This document shows positions 37,131 to 46,912 of a stretch of DNA of 64,000 bases, piece by piece. A model generated the notes under the pieces. That model searched no databases. It saw nothing but the letters and a program-made list of their open reading frames with translations, and was not told where the DNA came from. Both the position numbers and the translations under genes were made by a program. Every line of letters starts with the position of its first letter. The first letter of the stretch is position 1. Location of the stretch: positions 434,001 through 498,000 of the forward strand of contig NZ_JAMQJY010000001.1 in assembly GCF_023703085.1 (NCBI RefSeq), in the 5' to 3' direction. Source of the DNA: Alkalicoccobacillus plakortidis. Lineage in GTDB: Bacteria; Bacillota; Bacilli; Bacillales; Bacillaceae_D.

Positions 37131-37462
37131 CAAGATAAAGCATCCATTTACTAAGACGGTTAAGGAGTTGGCAAGAGCATGGAGCACTTACAAAGAGAGA
37201 TGAACTAGTTAATAAGATAGGTCAGCTTATAATCAAGAAGTAGACCTCTTCACCAAGAACTACCTGAACTTAATCAAGAAGTAGACCTCTTCACCAAGAA
37301 CTACCTGAACTTAATCAAGAAGTAGACCTCTTCATCAAGAACTTCCTCAACTTAACCAAGAAGTAGACCTCTTCACCAAGAACTATCTATACTTAATCAA
37401 GAAAGAGTTCCCTTCATCAAGAGCATTCGACACATAGCAAGAGGAATGACCATTTACCAAGC
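37131..37462. repeat. Phased CAAGA array 1 (17 units, 20-21 bp spacing; 41-bp tandem core)
   Basis: CAAGA or a one-base variant starts at 37131, 37152, 37172, 37192, 37213, 37234, 37254, 37275, 37295, 37316, 37336, 37357, 37377, 37398, 37418, 37438 and 37458. The mean spacing is 20.4 bp. Between 37231 and 37434 the sequence between motifs is also conserved, giving five 41-bp tandem copies, each with two motifs. The period is not a multiple of three, so the array is not coding. It lies between the tRNA-Arg and the 3' end of exoA. Confidence 0.85.
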
Positions 37463-37483
37463 CCCTCCTCCCCACTCCCAGTG

Positions 37484-38240
37484 TTAAACCTCAAGATCTA
37501 GCTTCACCGGACAATGATCACTGCCGTAGATATGTGAGTCAATACCTGCATCCTTTATCTTATCTTCCAATTGCTTAGAGACAATAAAGTAGTCAATACG
37601 CCAACCGATATTTCGCTCACGAACCTTGGACATATACGACCACCATGTAAAGGCATCATCACGCTCAGGATAAAAAAGTCGGAAGGAATCTAAGTAACCA
37701 GCTTCTAATAAACGGTTAAACTTGCCTCTTTCTTGATCTGTAAATCCAGCGTTACCGATATTAGCACGGTCATTTTTTACATCGTTAGGCTGGTGTGCAA
37801 CGTTTAGGTCGCCGCATAAGATAACGGGTTTGTTCTCTTCAAGCTGACTGATATAACGGCGAGCTGCCTCTTCCCAGAGCATACGATAGCCTAGGCGCGT
37901 GAGATCTCGTTTTGCATTCGGTGTGTACATGGTTATAAGATAAAACTCTTCATATTCTAATGTAATGACACGACCTTCAAGATCTTCTATTTCTTCACCT
38001 AGTCCGTAGGTAACTGACAGAGGTTCTTTTTTGGTGAATATCGCTGTGCCGGAGTATCCTTTTTTCTCGGCATAGTTCCAGTATTGCTTGGTAGCCTTTA
38101 AGATCTAGCTCGATTTGTCCTGCTTGTAACTTTGTTTCTTGTAAGCAGAAAAAGTCTGCATTCTCCTCATGAAAATAATCTAAAAAGCCTTTTTTGACAC
38201 AGGCACGGATGCCGTTTACGTTCCAAGATATAAATTTCAT
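37484..38240 (-). CDS. exoA: Exodeoxyribonuclease III (ExoA/Xth), frameshifted as read
   Basis: About 252 residues with the AP-endonuclease fold. Motifs are MKFISWNVNGIRA (metal/active site), FFCLQETKLQ, LITMYTPNAKRD, VILCGDLNVAHQ, and the C-terminal YGSDHCPVKLDL with catalytic Asp-His. The frame breaks at 38096-38101 (CCAAGC where CCAGC restores YQQYWNYAEKKGYSG). The enzyme cuts at abasic sites and degrades 3' ends during base-excision repair. The start at 38240 is preceded by GGGGGA. Confidence 0.9.
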
Positions 38241-38356
38241 ACATTCCCCCATAAAGCGTTAAGCTAATTGTTTGACGTTCGACAACTACTCCATCATAAT
38301 GGACAAAACCTAACCGGTCTACCTTTAGTCTCATCAAAAAAGATCAAGCAAAAATC

Positions 38357-38385
38357 TTGAAAGGTCAGAAATGGTCAGGTATAAT
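38357..38385 (+). promoter_or_regulatory. clpE promoter P1 with CtsR box in the spacer
   Basis: TTGAAA (38357-38362), an exact 17-bp spacer and TATAAT (38380-38385). The whole spacer is a CtsR box, GGTCAGA-AAT-GGTCAGG (heptads 3 bases apart), so repressor binding would exclude RNA polymerase. Confidence 0.85.
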
Positions 38386-38419
38386 ACAACTATAATCAAA
38401 AAACACACAAGCAGTTCAT

Positions 38420-38448
38420 TTGACGATGAGTTGCTAACGTTTTAAGAT
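38420..38448 (+). promoter_or_regulatory. Second possible clpE promoter P2
   Basis: TTGACG (38420-38425), a 17-bp spacer and TAAGAT (38443-38448). Two CtsR boxes lie just downstream. Confidence 0.55.
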
Positions 38449-38451
38449 TAA

Positions 38452-38513
38452 GGTCAGACTTAGTCAAAACCTTTGATCTTTATTTTTTCTCGCAAAGGTC
38501 AAAGTTAATCAAA
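38452..38513 (+). promoter_or_regulatory. Two further CtsR operators upstream of clpE
   Basis: GGTCAGA-CTT-AGTCAAA (38452-38468) and GGTCAAA-GTT-AATCAAA (38497-38513) both fit the tandem-heptad CtsR consensus with 3-base spacing. With the box in P1 this makes three operators, as expected for a tightly repressed clp gene. Confidence 0.85.
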
Positions 38514-38548
38514 GTCTAATTTCACTCTTACTTAGGAGGAATGTAAAC

Positions 38549-40660
38549 ATGAAATGTCAACATTGTCAGCAACGTGATGCTTCAGTCGATGTTAAATTAA
38601 TGATCAATAACCAAGCAAGGAATATACAGCTCTGCGCGGAATGTTTTCAAATGATGCAACAACCTCTAAATAATCAAGGTGGATCATTTGATGATCTGTT
38701 TAAACAATACTTTGCCAATCAAGGCTCAAACTCATCTCAAGGTGTTCGTCAAAAGGTAAAAGAGGATAAAGGTGCTGGTAATGGTTTCCTTGATCAATAT
38801 GGTCGCAATCTAACTGCTAGCGCAAAAAATGGTCAGATTGATCCTGTTATTGGTCGTGAAGAGGAAGTTGAACGTGTTATTCAAGTGCTTAGTCGTCGCA
38901 CCAAAAATAATCCGGTTTTAATCGGTGAAGCTGGTGTTGGTAAAACTGCGATTGCAGAAGGTCTAGCTCGCCGTATTGCCGAAGGATCTGTTCCTTTTAA
39001 AATGAAAGATAAGCAAATTTATAGCTTAGATCTTACATCTCTTGTTGCAGGAACTAGCTACCGAGGTCAGTTTGAAGAAAATATTCAAAAGTTGATTCAA
39101 GAGGTTGAAGAAAGACAAGATGTCATCCTCTTTATGGATGAGATTCATATGATGGTTGGTGCAGGTGCTTCCAATGATGGTAGTATGGACGCTTCAAACA
39201 TTCTAAAACCGGCTCTAGCTCGTGGGAAATTCCAATTGATTGGAGCAACAACATTAAAAGAGTTCCGTCAAATTGAAAAAGATGCCGCTTTAGAACGTCG
39301 TTTTCAGCCGGTAAATGTTAAGGAGCCAACACTTGAGCAAACATATGAAATTCTTCAAGGCTTGCGTCCTATCTATGAATCGTATCACCATGTAGCTTAT
39401 TCAGATGAAGTTTTACGTGCAAGTGTAGCGTTATCTGATCGCTATATTCAGGATCGCTTCCTACCAGATAAGGCGATTGACTTGTTAGACGAAGTTGGTT
39501 CAAGACTCTCTCTATCGGATGAAAATCAGGATAAAGAGCAAATTGAGGAACGCTTAACGAAAATCCGTGCTGAGAAACAACAGGCTTCAGAGGTAGAGGA
39601 TTATGAAAAAGCAGCGTTGCTTCGTCAGGAAGAGCTTGTTTTACTTGAGCAAAAAGAAAAAACTACTGGTGCTGCCGTAGAAGTGACTGTTGATTTAATT
39701 CAAGATGTCATAGAAAAACGTACAGGTATTCCAGTTAAGAAATTGCAAAAAGCGGAACAGCAAAAAATGAAAGATCTTGCTTCCCGTCTTCAAGGTCAGG
39801 TGATTGGTCAGGAAGAAGCTGTTGAGAAAGTAGCTAAGGCTGTAAAACGTAGTCGAGCTGGTTTGAAAGCAGCCAACCGCCCAATTAGCTTCATGTTTAT
39901 TGGCCCAACTGGGGTTGGTAAAACAGAGTTAAGTAAAACACTTGCAGCTGAGGTCTTTGGTAGCCGAGATGCTATGATTCGTCTTGATATGAGTGAGTTT
40001 ATGGAGAAACACTCTGTCTCTAAACTAATTGGTTCTCCTCCAGGCTATGTTGGTCATGATGAAGGTGGACAGTTAACAGAACAGGTTCGTCGTAAGCCAT
40101 ACAGCATTATTTTGCTTGATGAGATTGAAAAAGCCCATCCTGATGTGCAGCATAGCTTCCTGCAAATTTTAGAGGATGGTCGCCTAACAGACAGCCAAGG
40201 TCGAGTGGTTTCCTTCCAAGACACTATCATAATCATGACTTCTAACGCAGGTGCTGGTGTTCAAAAAGCTTCGGTTGGATTTAACAACAGCCAAAGCAAA
40301 ACGCTTGGTATGCTTGAAGCACTGAATGATTATTTCAAACCTGAGTTTTTAAACCGGTTTGATAGCATCATTGAATTTAACCAGCTTGCGCAAGATCATT
40401 TAGTTGCGATTGTTGATGTAATGCTTAACGAGCTTCAAGAACGTCTTGATGCACAAAGCATTAGCATGTCTGTAACGGATGAAGCCAAGAGAAAATTATC
40501 AGAGCTTGGCTATCACCCTGCATTTGGGGCACGTCCACTTCGTCGTGTCATTCAAGAAACGATTGAAGATGAGATCACTGAGTTAATCATTGATGAAGAA
40601 ACACTAGGAGCTGTTCACGTTACAGTTGAAGATGAAAAATTAGTTGTGCAAAAAGTGTAA
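38549..40660 (+). CDS. clpE: ATP-dependent Clp protease ATP-binding subunit ClpE
   Basis: 703 residues. The N-terminal zinc finger [11 protein letters not shown]...LCAECF, with two CxxC pairs, distinguishes ClpE from ClpC. AAA domain 1 has Walker [14 protein letters not shown] and Walker [15 protein letters not shown]-type coiled coil follows ([20 protein letters not shown]). AAA domain 2 has [13 protein letters not shown] and [15 protein letters not shown], and the C-terminal D2-small domain is present. It unfolds damaged proteins for ClpP and helps to disaggregate and to inactivate CtsR. Start after AGGAGG. Under CtsR control by three operators. Confidence 0.97.
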   Translation: MKCQHCQQRDASVDVKLMINNQARNIQLCAECFQMMQQPLNNQGGSFDDLFKQYFANQGSNSSQGVRQKVKEDKGAGNGFLDQYGRNLTASAKNGQIDPVIGREEEVERVIQVLSRRTKNNPVLIGEAGVGKTAIAEGLARRIAEGSVPFKMKDKQIYSLDLTSLVAGTSYRGQFEENIQKLIQEVEERQDVILFMDEIHMMVGAGASNDGSMDASNILKPALARGKFQLIGATTLKEFRQIEKDAALERRFQPVNVKEPTLEQTYEILQGLRPIYESYHHVAYSDEVLRASVALSDRYIQDRFLPDKAIDLLDEVGSRLSLSDENQDKEQIEERLTKIRAEKQQASEVEDYEKAALLRQEELVLLEQKEKTTGAAVEVTVDLIQDVIEKRTGIPVKKLQKAEQQKMKDLASRLQGQVIGQEEAVEKVAKAVKRSRAGLKAANRPISFMFIGPTGVGKTELSKTLAAEVFGSRDAMIRLDMSEFMEKHSVSKLIGSPPGYVGHDEGGQLTEQVRRKPYSIILLDEIEKAHPDVQHSFLQILEDGRLTDSQGRVVSFQDTIIIMTSNAGAGVQKASVGFNNSQSKTLGMLEALNDYFKPEFLNRFDSIIEFNQLAQDHLVAIVDVMLNELQERLDAQSISMSVTDEAKRKLSELGYHPAFGARPLRRVIQETIEDEITELIIDEETLGAVHVTVEDEKLVVQKV

Positions 40661-40675
40661 GATGATAACATGCTT

Positions 40676-40712
40676 AAAAAGAAGTGAGCCTTTATTGGTT
40701 CACTTCTTTTTT
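40676..40712 (+). terminator. Terminator of clpE
   Basis: GAAGTGAGCC (40681-40690) pairs with GGTTCACTTC (40697 onward) and is followed by a T run. It starts about 16 bp after the stop codon. Confidence 0.9.
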
Positions 40713-40722
40713 GCATTTCTCC

Positions 40723-41504
40723 CTATAACAAAGACTGCGCCCCGTCTACGTACATTTCTACACCTGATACATGGCTCGCCTTATCAGAGCATAAAAAGCC
40801 AACAACTTCAGCTACTTGCTCTGGCTTGCCATGCCCACCAAGTGGTATATTCCCTTGTGGGTATTCAATAGGAATACGAATTTCCTCTACATTATCGCGA
40901 ATATGCGTGTTTTCTCCGATATTTGTTTCAATGGCTCCAGGACAGATTGCGTTCACACGGATTCTAAATCGGCCAAGTTCAACGGCAGCCATCTTCATAA
41001 ATGCCACTTGTCCCGCTTTCGATACACTGTACGCACTCATTCCAAGCGCCAAGCGAACGTACGATTGCCATTAACTGAGCTCGTAATGACAATGCTACCT
41101 CCTGCTTTTTTCATGTATGGGATTGCATGCTTTGTGGTAATAAAGGTACTTCTTAAATTTGTATGTTGGGTTTGATCCCAATCAGCTACATCCATATGTT
41201 CAATGGCTGAAAATACGCCATTTACACCTGCATTTGCAACAACCGCTTTGATTGGCCCTTCCCACTTCTTAGATACTAATTCAAATGCTTGTTGGATATC
41301 CTCTTCACTTTGCACATCTACTTGCACAAATAACGCTTCCTGCCCCATTAAACGAATTTCTTCTACTGTTTGTTTGCCTTTATCTTCATCCCTATCAAAA
41401 ACAGCAACATGGTAGCCTTGTTTGGCTAGTTGCAGAGCTGATTGCTTTCCAATACCAGAGGCGCTTCCTGTTACTATAGCTATTGAGATACCGTGGTTTG
41501 TCAT
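40723..41504 (-). CDS. Short-chain dehydrogenase/reductase, frameshifted as read
   Basis: About 260 residues. The N-terminal part has TGSASGIG, ANAGVNGVF and the Ser segment SIVITSSVNGNRTF. The C-terminal part has MSAYSVSKAGQVAFMKMAAV (YxxxK) and RVNAICPGAIETNI. The join at 41042-41054 contains two CCAAGC sites seven bases apart. If both were CCAGC, the sequence would read TFAGAGMSAYS, with the right frame and the normal loop length. The role is an NAD(P)-dependent alcohol/carbonyl redox reaction; the substrate is unknown. It is convergent with clpE. Confidence 0.85.
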
Positions 41505-41526
41505 CTTTCATTGCCCCCTAATCGAA

Positions 41527-42939
41527 TTAGTTACTATCCTTAGTATCGATGGTAATATCTACCCCTACCACACCAATAATCAAACCATCTCTTTTAATTG
41601 GTGCGGAGAACGTAACACATGTTCCTTTTGTAATTGCCGATATATATGGTTCAGAATGATAATATACTCCTTCCATCGCTTCTTTCCACCATTTTCGTTG
41701 ATTGGCATTTAGTAATCCTGCCTTTGGATAGGAGAAGATAAAGGATCCGTTATCTTGATTAGACCAAATGGCTTCTATATTTTCAACCTGATGATAGTAA
41801 CGTAGTAATATGGCTTCATGATCCTTCTTTTCACTCGTTTTTAAAACTGATTCTGCAGCTATTTCTTTTACTAATTGAGTCATTTTATGTATGTCGTCAG
41901 CTGACATTGTGGTTGTCGTTTGACTGTTCAAATCTAACTTTCCTACAGAAGTTGCTAAGTTCGCAGAAGTGCGAGTTAGATCCTGACCTATAAGATTCAA
42001 ATGGCTAATTTCTGAATGTTGATTTTCTATAAAAATGACGGTTTGATCAACTGATTGGATCGTTTGTTCAACTCGATTAACAACACGTTCTAATTGTATA
42101 GCAGCTTCTTTTGTTTTTTCGCTTTGACGTTCACTATCTTCACGGGTTTGATTGATTAGTCCTGTGGTTTGATTCATTAGTGAATGGATACTGCCTAATT
42201 GGTTTGTTATTTCTTTTATTTCATGTATTAATGAGTCTACTGAATCCTTTTCTTCCTTAACAGATTGAACCACTTCGTTTATCGCTTGCTCTAACCCTTC
42301 TAAAATAATGGATGAATGCTTGCTTGCCTCTGCATTTTGATCAGCAAGTTTTTTAATCTCTTTAGCAACAACTGCGAAACCATTTCCATGTTCTCCTGCT
42401 CTAGCTGCCTCAATCGATGCGTTAAACGATAGTAACGATGTTTGTCTAGAAACAGATTGAATCATCTGATTCATGCGAGTAATTTCCTGTGATTGTGAGA
42501 TCAATGCCTCAATTCTAGATCTAGCAAATGTATTAAAGGTTACTAGTTGTTTAGCCTCTTCATTTGTTTTCTCCAGAGATTGATTAATCATTGTGATCGA
42601 ATCACTTGTTGCTTCTGCTTGCTCCTCCATGCTTCTACACGATTGATTCATCTCTGAAGCGGTTTTAGCTGTATCATATAAAATTGAAGAAGTTTGCTGA
42701 ATTTCAACAAGTGCTTGTTGACCATTTGATTGAAGGTCTACACCAGCTGAAGTTGACTGATCAGCTATTTTAGTTAATTGAAAAACGGATTGATCAACTT
42801 CATGCACAGCTGCAATCATTTGGTCTGATGCAACCTGTGACTCGTTTATCACCTCTAGTAAACGTTGATTTTCTAATTTTAACATTAATTCCGTGTCGTT
42901 ATGTTCACTAGATTTAGTCCAAATTTTCAGCATCGACAA
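41527..42939 (-). CDS. Soluble methyl-accepting chemotaxis protein with C-terminal sensor domain
   Basis: 470 residues with no membrane segment. The long coiled coil of the signalling domain occupies about residues 20-330, with the hairpin tip near [20 protein letters not shown] and [20 protein letters not shown]. After it, at residues 375-465, comes a Cache/PDC-like domain ([20 protein letters not shown] is close to the start, then [37 protein letters not shown]). This is the reverse of the usual order (sensor first). It would sense a cytoplasmic ligand and signal to CheA. Its ligand is unknown. Confidence 0.85.
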   Translation of the reverse strand: MSMLKIWTKSSEHNDTELMLKLENQRLLEVINESQVASDQMIAAVHEVDQSVFQLTKIADQSTSAGVDLQSNGQQALVEIQQTSSILYDTAKTASEMNQSCRSMEEQAEATSDSITMINQSLEKTNEEAKQLVTFNTFARSRIEALISQSQEITRMNQMIQSVSRQTSLLSFNASIEAARAGEHGNGFAVVAKEIKKLADQNAEASKHSSIILEGLEQAINEVVQSVKEEKDSVDSLIHEIKEITNQLGSIHSLMNQTTGLINQTREDSERQSEKTKEAAIQLERVVNRVEQTIQSVDQTVIFIENQHSEISHLNLIGQDLTRTSANLATSVGKLDLNSQTTTTMSADDIHKMTQLVKEIAAESVLKTSEKKDHEAILLRYYHQVENIEAIWSNQDNGSFIFSYPKAGLLNANQRKWWKEAMEGVYYHSEPYISAITKGTCVTFSAPIKRDGLIIGVVGVDITIDTKDSN

Positions 42940-43061
42940 CTACTCCTTTTATCCTATATCTTATTTATCATATTATACGAAATTATTTGTTAATTTGGAA
43001 ATTAAATTTGAGCTACTTTCTATATCCACCTTTTTTCGAAAATAAACGACAAATTTTAAAT

Positions 43062-43078
43062 TGTAATCAAATTGTAAT
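43062..43078 (+). promoter_or_regulatory. WalR (YycF) binding box upstream of the NlpC/P60 gene
   Basis: TGTAAT-N5-TGTAAT (43062-43067 and 43073-43078) exactly matches the WalR direct-repeat consensus. It lies about 110 bp upstream of the start codon of a cell-wall hydrolase, the class of gene WalRK controls. Confidence 0.75.
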
Positions 43079-43188
43079 CTCATTAAAATCTCTCTGTTAT
43101 TTAAGTGCGTTAAATTTGTAGATGTTAAAGAAAACTTTATAAAACACCTACATAATTATTTAAAAACAATCATTCGGAGGTACATAAT

Positions 43189-44138
43189 ATGTTTAAAACT
43201 AAAAGAAATGTAAAAGGGCTTGTTATTAAAACAAGTTTTGTAGTAGGACTAGCTTCAGCAGCAACATTCGTTGCAGATTCAAGTGCGTATGCCAATGTTG
43301 ATATGAGTAAAGTCGTAGAAGAAGACAAAGCAGCTGAGGTACAACAAGCTGATCAGTCAGCTAGTGAAAATGCAGTCGCTCAAGAAGAAACTCAAGCAGT
43401 ATCTAGTTCAACTCTTAAGCAAGGTCAAACTGGACAAGCTGTAAAAGATCTTCAGTCTAAATTAGTTGATCACGGCTACAGCACAAATGGCGTAGATGGA
43501 ATCTTTGGTGCTGGTACTGAATCAGCTGTTCGTAGTTTCCAAGCTGACAACGGTCTTGCAGTTGATGGACTTGCTGGTCGTCAAACAATCTCAGCACTTG
43601 GTGGAGAAGTTACTGCATCAGCTCCAGCAAGCTCAAACACAGCTTCAGCGTCTTCATCAAATGAGAGTGTAACAACTGCAGCTTCTGAGTCTACTACTAC
43701 TGAAACAGCTTCTGCTTCTGAAGATAATAGTGTACCTGTTGAAACACAAGTAGCAGGAACACAAGTTTCATCTAGCTATGGTTCTGTCATTGCAGCAGCT
43801 GAAAGTCAAATTGGTGCTCCTTACCTATGGGGTGGAACAACTCCAGTTGGATTTGATTGCAGTGGATTCATTAACTATGCATTTAAACAAGAAGGGATCA
43901 GTCTTCCTCGTACAGCTCAAGGAATTCATGATTCATCTGCTAAAAAATCAAAATCAGACTTACAAGCTGGTGATCTAGTATTCTTTACGAATACATACAG
44001 TGGTGCACCAACAGTATCTCACGCTGGTATTTATGTTGGCGGCAATTTGTTCATGCTAGCAGCAGCGGCGTTCAAAAAAGCAACTTGAATAGCGGATACT
44101 GGAGCAACCATTATTATGGAGCAGGTTCTGTAAACTAA
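43189..44138 (+). CDS. Peptidoglycan endopeptidase with PG-binding and NlpC/P60 domains, frameshifted near its end
   Basis: About 316 residues. The signal peptide runs from MFKTKRNVKG to DSSAYA. A peptidoglycan-binding domain type 1 is at about 80-145 (LKQGQTGQAVKDLQSKLVDH...GIFGAGTESAVRSFQ). A Ser/Thr/Ala-rich linker leads to an NlpC/P60 domain with the catalytic Cys in PVGFDCSGFINYAF and His in VSHAGIYVGG. Near 44043 the frame breaks, and the other frame gives QFVHASSSGVQKSNLNSGYW and SNHYYGAGSVN. It is an exported D,L-endopeptidase of LytE/CwlO function, cutting between D-gamma-Glu and diaminopimelate. A WalR box lies upstream. Confidence 0.9.
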
Positions 44139-44152
44139 TATAACGATCTATG

Positions 44153-44193
44153 AAAAAAAGCTAGGAGAGAATGATTCTCTCCTAGCTTTTTTA
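44153..44193. terminator. Bidirectional terminator
   Basis: AAAAAGCTAGGAGAGA pairs with TCTCTCCTAGCTTTTT around a short loop. It separates the convergent endopeptidase and YhdH-like genes. Confidence 0.9.
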
Positions 44194-44199
44194 TGTCTT

Positions 44200-45183
44200 T
44201 TAAAGTTTTACAATCGTTCTGCCTCTTACTTTACCCGCCAAGATATCAGTGAAAACCGTATTTAACTCATCTAGTCCAACTTCTAAAACTAATTCTTCTT
44301 CAAGACACGTCGGTTTTAAATCTGTGGCTAAGCGTTCCCATACGTGAGCTCTAATATCCATTGGGCAGCGGACAGAGTCAATTCCTAACCAATTTACACC
44401 TCTAGATATGAATGGTATTACATCTGTTGACACACCTACGCCACCAGCTAATCCACTTGTAGCAACGGATGCGCCATACGCTAGAGTCGACAAAATATAT
44501 TGAGTCGTTTGGCCACCAACTGGATCTATTGCGCCAGCCAAACAGATCTTCGTATAGATTTCCCCTTATGATCAACTAATTCATCACGATGAATGATTTC
44601 CTTTGCACCTAATTTTTTTAGATAATCATGTTCATTAGTTTTTCCTGTCCAAGCTGCAACATCATAACCAAGGTTTGCTAACATATTAACGGCAAGGCTT
44701 CCAACCCCACCACTTGCTCCGGCTACAAGCACCTGACCTTGCCCCGGCTTAAGTCCATTCCTCTCCAACTGTTGAATGGATAAAGCAGCAGTAAAACCAG
44801 CTGTACCAAGAATCATAGCTTCACGTAAACTTAATCCATCTGGCTTAGGTACTACCCAGTCAGCTTGGAACCCTTGCAATCTCACTATAGCCACCGTGAT
44901 GCCCTGTTCCTAATCGGTAGCTTGTTGTAATGACCTCGTCACCTTCTTTAAAACGTTCATCCGATGACTCAATAACCGTACCGGCTAAATCAATACCCGG
45001 TACTAAAGGGGTAAACTCTGCTAAATTGCCAACATTCACTACCAATGCGTCTTTGTAATTAACACTTGAGTAGGTAACTTTTATAAGTACGTCTCCTTCA
45101 TTAAGTTGATCCGTAGACCATTCTTCAATCTCTGATTTAATTGGGTCTGTAGATTTTAGTACAAATGCTTTAAAAGTTGTCAT
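44200..45183 (-). CDS. YhdH/YhfP-family oxidoreductase (acrylyl-CoA reductase type), two frameshifts as read
   Basis: About 328 residues of the MDR superfamily. It has TYSSVNYKDALVVN, GIDLAGTVIES and the cofactor motif LVAGASGGVGSLAVNMLANL. AGAIDPVGGQTTQYILSTLA and GVNWLGIDSVRCP typify YhdH/YhfP. The first break at 44873-44878 is an extra base (CCAAGC where CCAGC gives ARVPADWVVPKPDG). The second, at 44533-44543, is a missing base next to another CCAGC. The enzyme probably reduces acryloyl-CoA or related electrophilic alkenes with NADPH. Confidence 0.87.
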
Positions 45184-45367
45184 ATGTAATCACTCCTATG
45201 TTTCTTACTTTACTCTTTCCTTTTTAAAACCATTTTAAACATTACTTTGTTTACATAATAATATTATTGTTTCCTTGAAATATCGTTCACTACATTTTAG
45301 CTTGAAAATACGAATTTAGGGTAAAGATACATAGTACCGTATGTAGGAACTAAAGGGGATGTTAGGC

Positions 45368-46274
45368 GTGTATAATCGAGCTATACTACTATACAACAAT
45401 AAAGCTGGACAAGACAAAATAAGTGATCAATTAGGTTATATCGCTGAGGAACTTTTATCGCTTGGTTCATGAATTTACGTTTATTCAAACCCTTGAAAAA
45501 GGCGAAGCAGAAAAGGTTTGTGCGCAGAAAGGTGCAGAGATTGATCTGCTCCTTATCTTAGGTGGAGATGGCACGGTGCACGAATGTATAAATGGCATTA
45601 TGAAGGTAAATGAAAAAAATCGTCCTAAGGTCGCTATTCTTCCTGGTGGTACATGTAATGATTTTGCAAGGTCATTACATATTCGCTCTATAAAAGAGGC
45701 CATTACAGCGATTCAATCAGATAATAGCCAATTACTTGATATTGGAGCAGCCAATGATCGCTACTTCTCGAATTTTATTGGTATTGGTTTAATTACAGAA
45801 GCTTCACAAGCAAAAGAAGGACATCTAAAAGAAAAATGGGGAAAGTTAGGTTACATTATGAGTGCCGTTCAATCTCTCAAAGATCCTTCTTCTTTCTCAT
45901 ATTCCATTAAAACAGATACAGATACCCTTGAAGGGGAAGCCGTCATGATTTTAGCTATGAATGGGCATTATCTTGGTACAGCAGGATTGTTTGTTGAAGA
46001 TAATGTGATGGACGATGGAATGATCGACCTTTATATTTTAAAGGAAGCAGGGTTTTCCTTACTGAAGAATGTGTATAATAAATCACGCTCGGATACAGCA
46101 AAAGAATGGCTTTCAAATGCTGAGGATATTCACATGGTTCGAACTAGTTCCTTTAGTTTAAGTACAGACGAGCCACAACTGGCTGATTCCGATGGTGAAT
46201 TATATTTAGAGCCTCCATTAGATGTGACCATCCACAAACAGGCGATAGAATGGATCTATTTAAAAGAAGAATAG
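45368..46274 (+). CDS. Diacylglycerol/lipid kinase (YegS/DagK family), frameshifted as read
   Basis: About 301 residues. The short N-terminal part (YNRAILLYNNKAGQDKISDQ) precedes the break at 45460-45465 (GCTTGG where GCTGG restores the frame). The kinase core follows with LLLILGGDGTVHECINGIM (GGDGT motif), ILPGGTCNDFARSL, and an IYILKEAG-like C-terminal domain. It phosphorylates diacylglycerol or a related lipid at the inner membrane face. The start is GTG at 45368, about 9 bases after AAAGGGG. No neighbour suggests a specific pathway. Confidence 0.88.
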
Positions 46275-46275
46275 A

Positions 46276-46320
46276 AAAGCACTCTAGTAGCTGATTCATT
46301 AGCTGCTAGAGTGCTTTTTC
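46276..46320. terminator. Bidirectional terminator
   Basis: AAAAGCACTCTAGTAGCT pairs with AGCTGCTAGAGTGCTTTT with one mismatch. It lies between the convergent lipid kinase and DNA glycosylase genes and also ends the opuC transcript. Confidence 0.88.
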
Positions 46321-46321
46321 T

Positions 46322-46912
46322 TTATCTCGATCTTGATACATACTTGTTACCTGTGATCCAGAATCGATATGGATAATCTCGTGCTTCTCCACTATTGTCA
46401 ATGCCAACTCGTTTGCCTATTGAGATATTACTTGGCTCTGGTCCGTCAATGATATACGTTGGACTCTCCGTTGCATAATGGCCGTAGTCATCCAAGGTGA
46501 TCCCCATTGCTTTTGTAAGCTTACCTGGCCCATTAGTTAAAGTAACTCCTCGTCTTGCGGGTCCTCTTCTTTTTACCATTAACGATTCACCTTCTATTGG
46601 CTCAATCGCTCGAATTAAAACAGCTTCTGGAACATCGATTTTGTTTGTTACAATGTTAAACAAACAGTGTGTGTGCATCACATAGGTATAGATCACACCT
46701 GGTGGACCAAACATAATTTCTGTGCGTTTTGTTCGTCTACCATTAAAGCTATGTGCCGCTTGGTCCATAACACCAAGATATGCCTCAGTCTCAACAATGC
46801 GACCAATCGTATGCCCTTCATTACTTTCATGTACTAACTGCTTGCCTAATAAATTCCTTGCAAGCGAAAGTGTTGACTGTTCATAAAATGAGTAAGAAAG
46901 TATATGTCTCAT
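46322..46912 (-). CDS. DNA-3-methyladenine glycosylase (Mpg/AAG family)
   Basis: 196 residues of the eukaryote-type alkyladenine glycosylase family found in bacilli. Motifs are LARNLLGKQLVH, the catalytic Glu region RIVETEAYLGVMDQAAHSF, RRTKRTEIMFGPPGVIYTY, and TNGPGKLTKAMGI. It removes 3-methyladenine, 7-methylguanine and hypoxanthine from DNA. The ATG overlaps the stop codon of the opuCD gene as TAATG, so it is apparently translated as the last gene of the opuC operon. Confidence 0.93.
   Translation of the reverse strand: MRHILSYSFYEQSTLSLARNLLGKQLVHESNEGHTIGRIVETEAYLGVMDQAAHSFNGRRTKRTEIMFGPPGVIYTYVMHTHCLFNIVTNKIDVPEAVLIRAIEPIEGESLMVKRRGPARRGVTLTNGPGKLTKAMGITLDDYGHYATESPTYIIDGPEPSNISIGKRVGIDNSGEARDYPYRFWITGNKYVSRSR

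Noticed and set aside
37231..37434. CRISPR array
   Set aside because: The 41-bp units are contiguous and nearly identical throughout. There are no unique spacers, no palindromic repeat and no cas genes.
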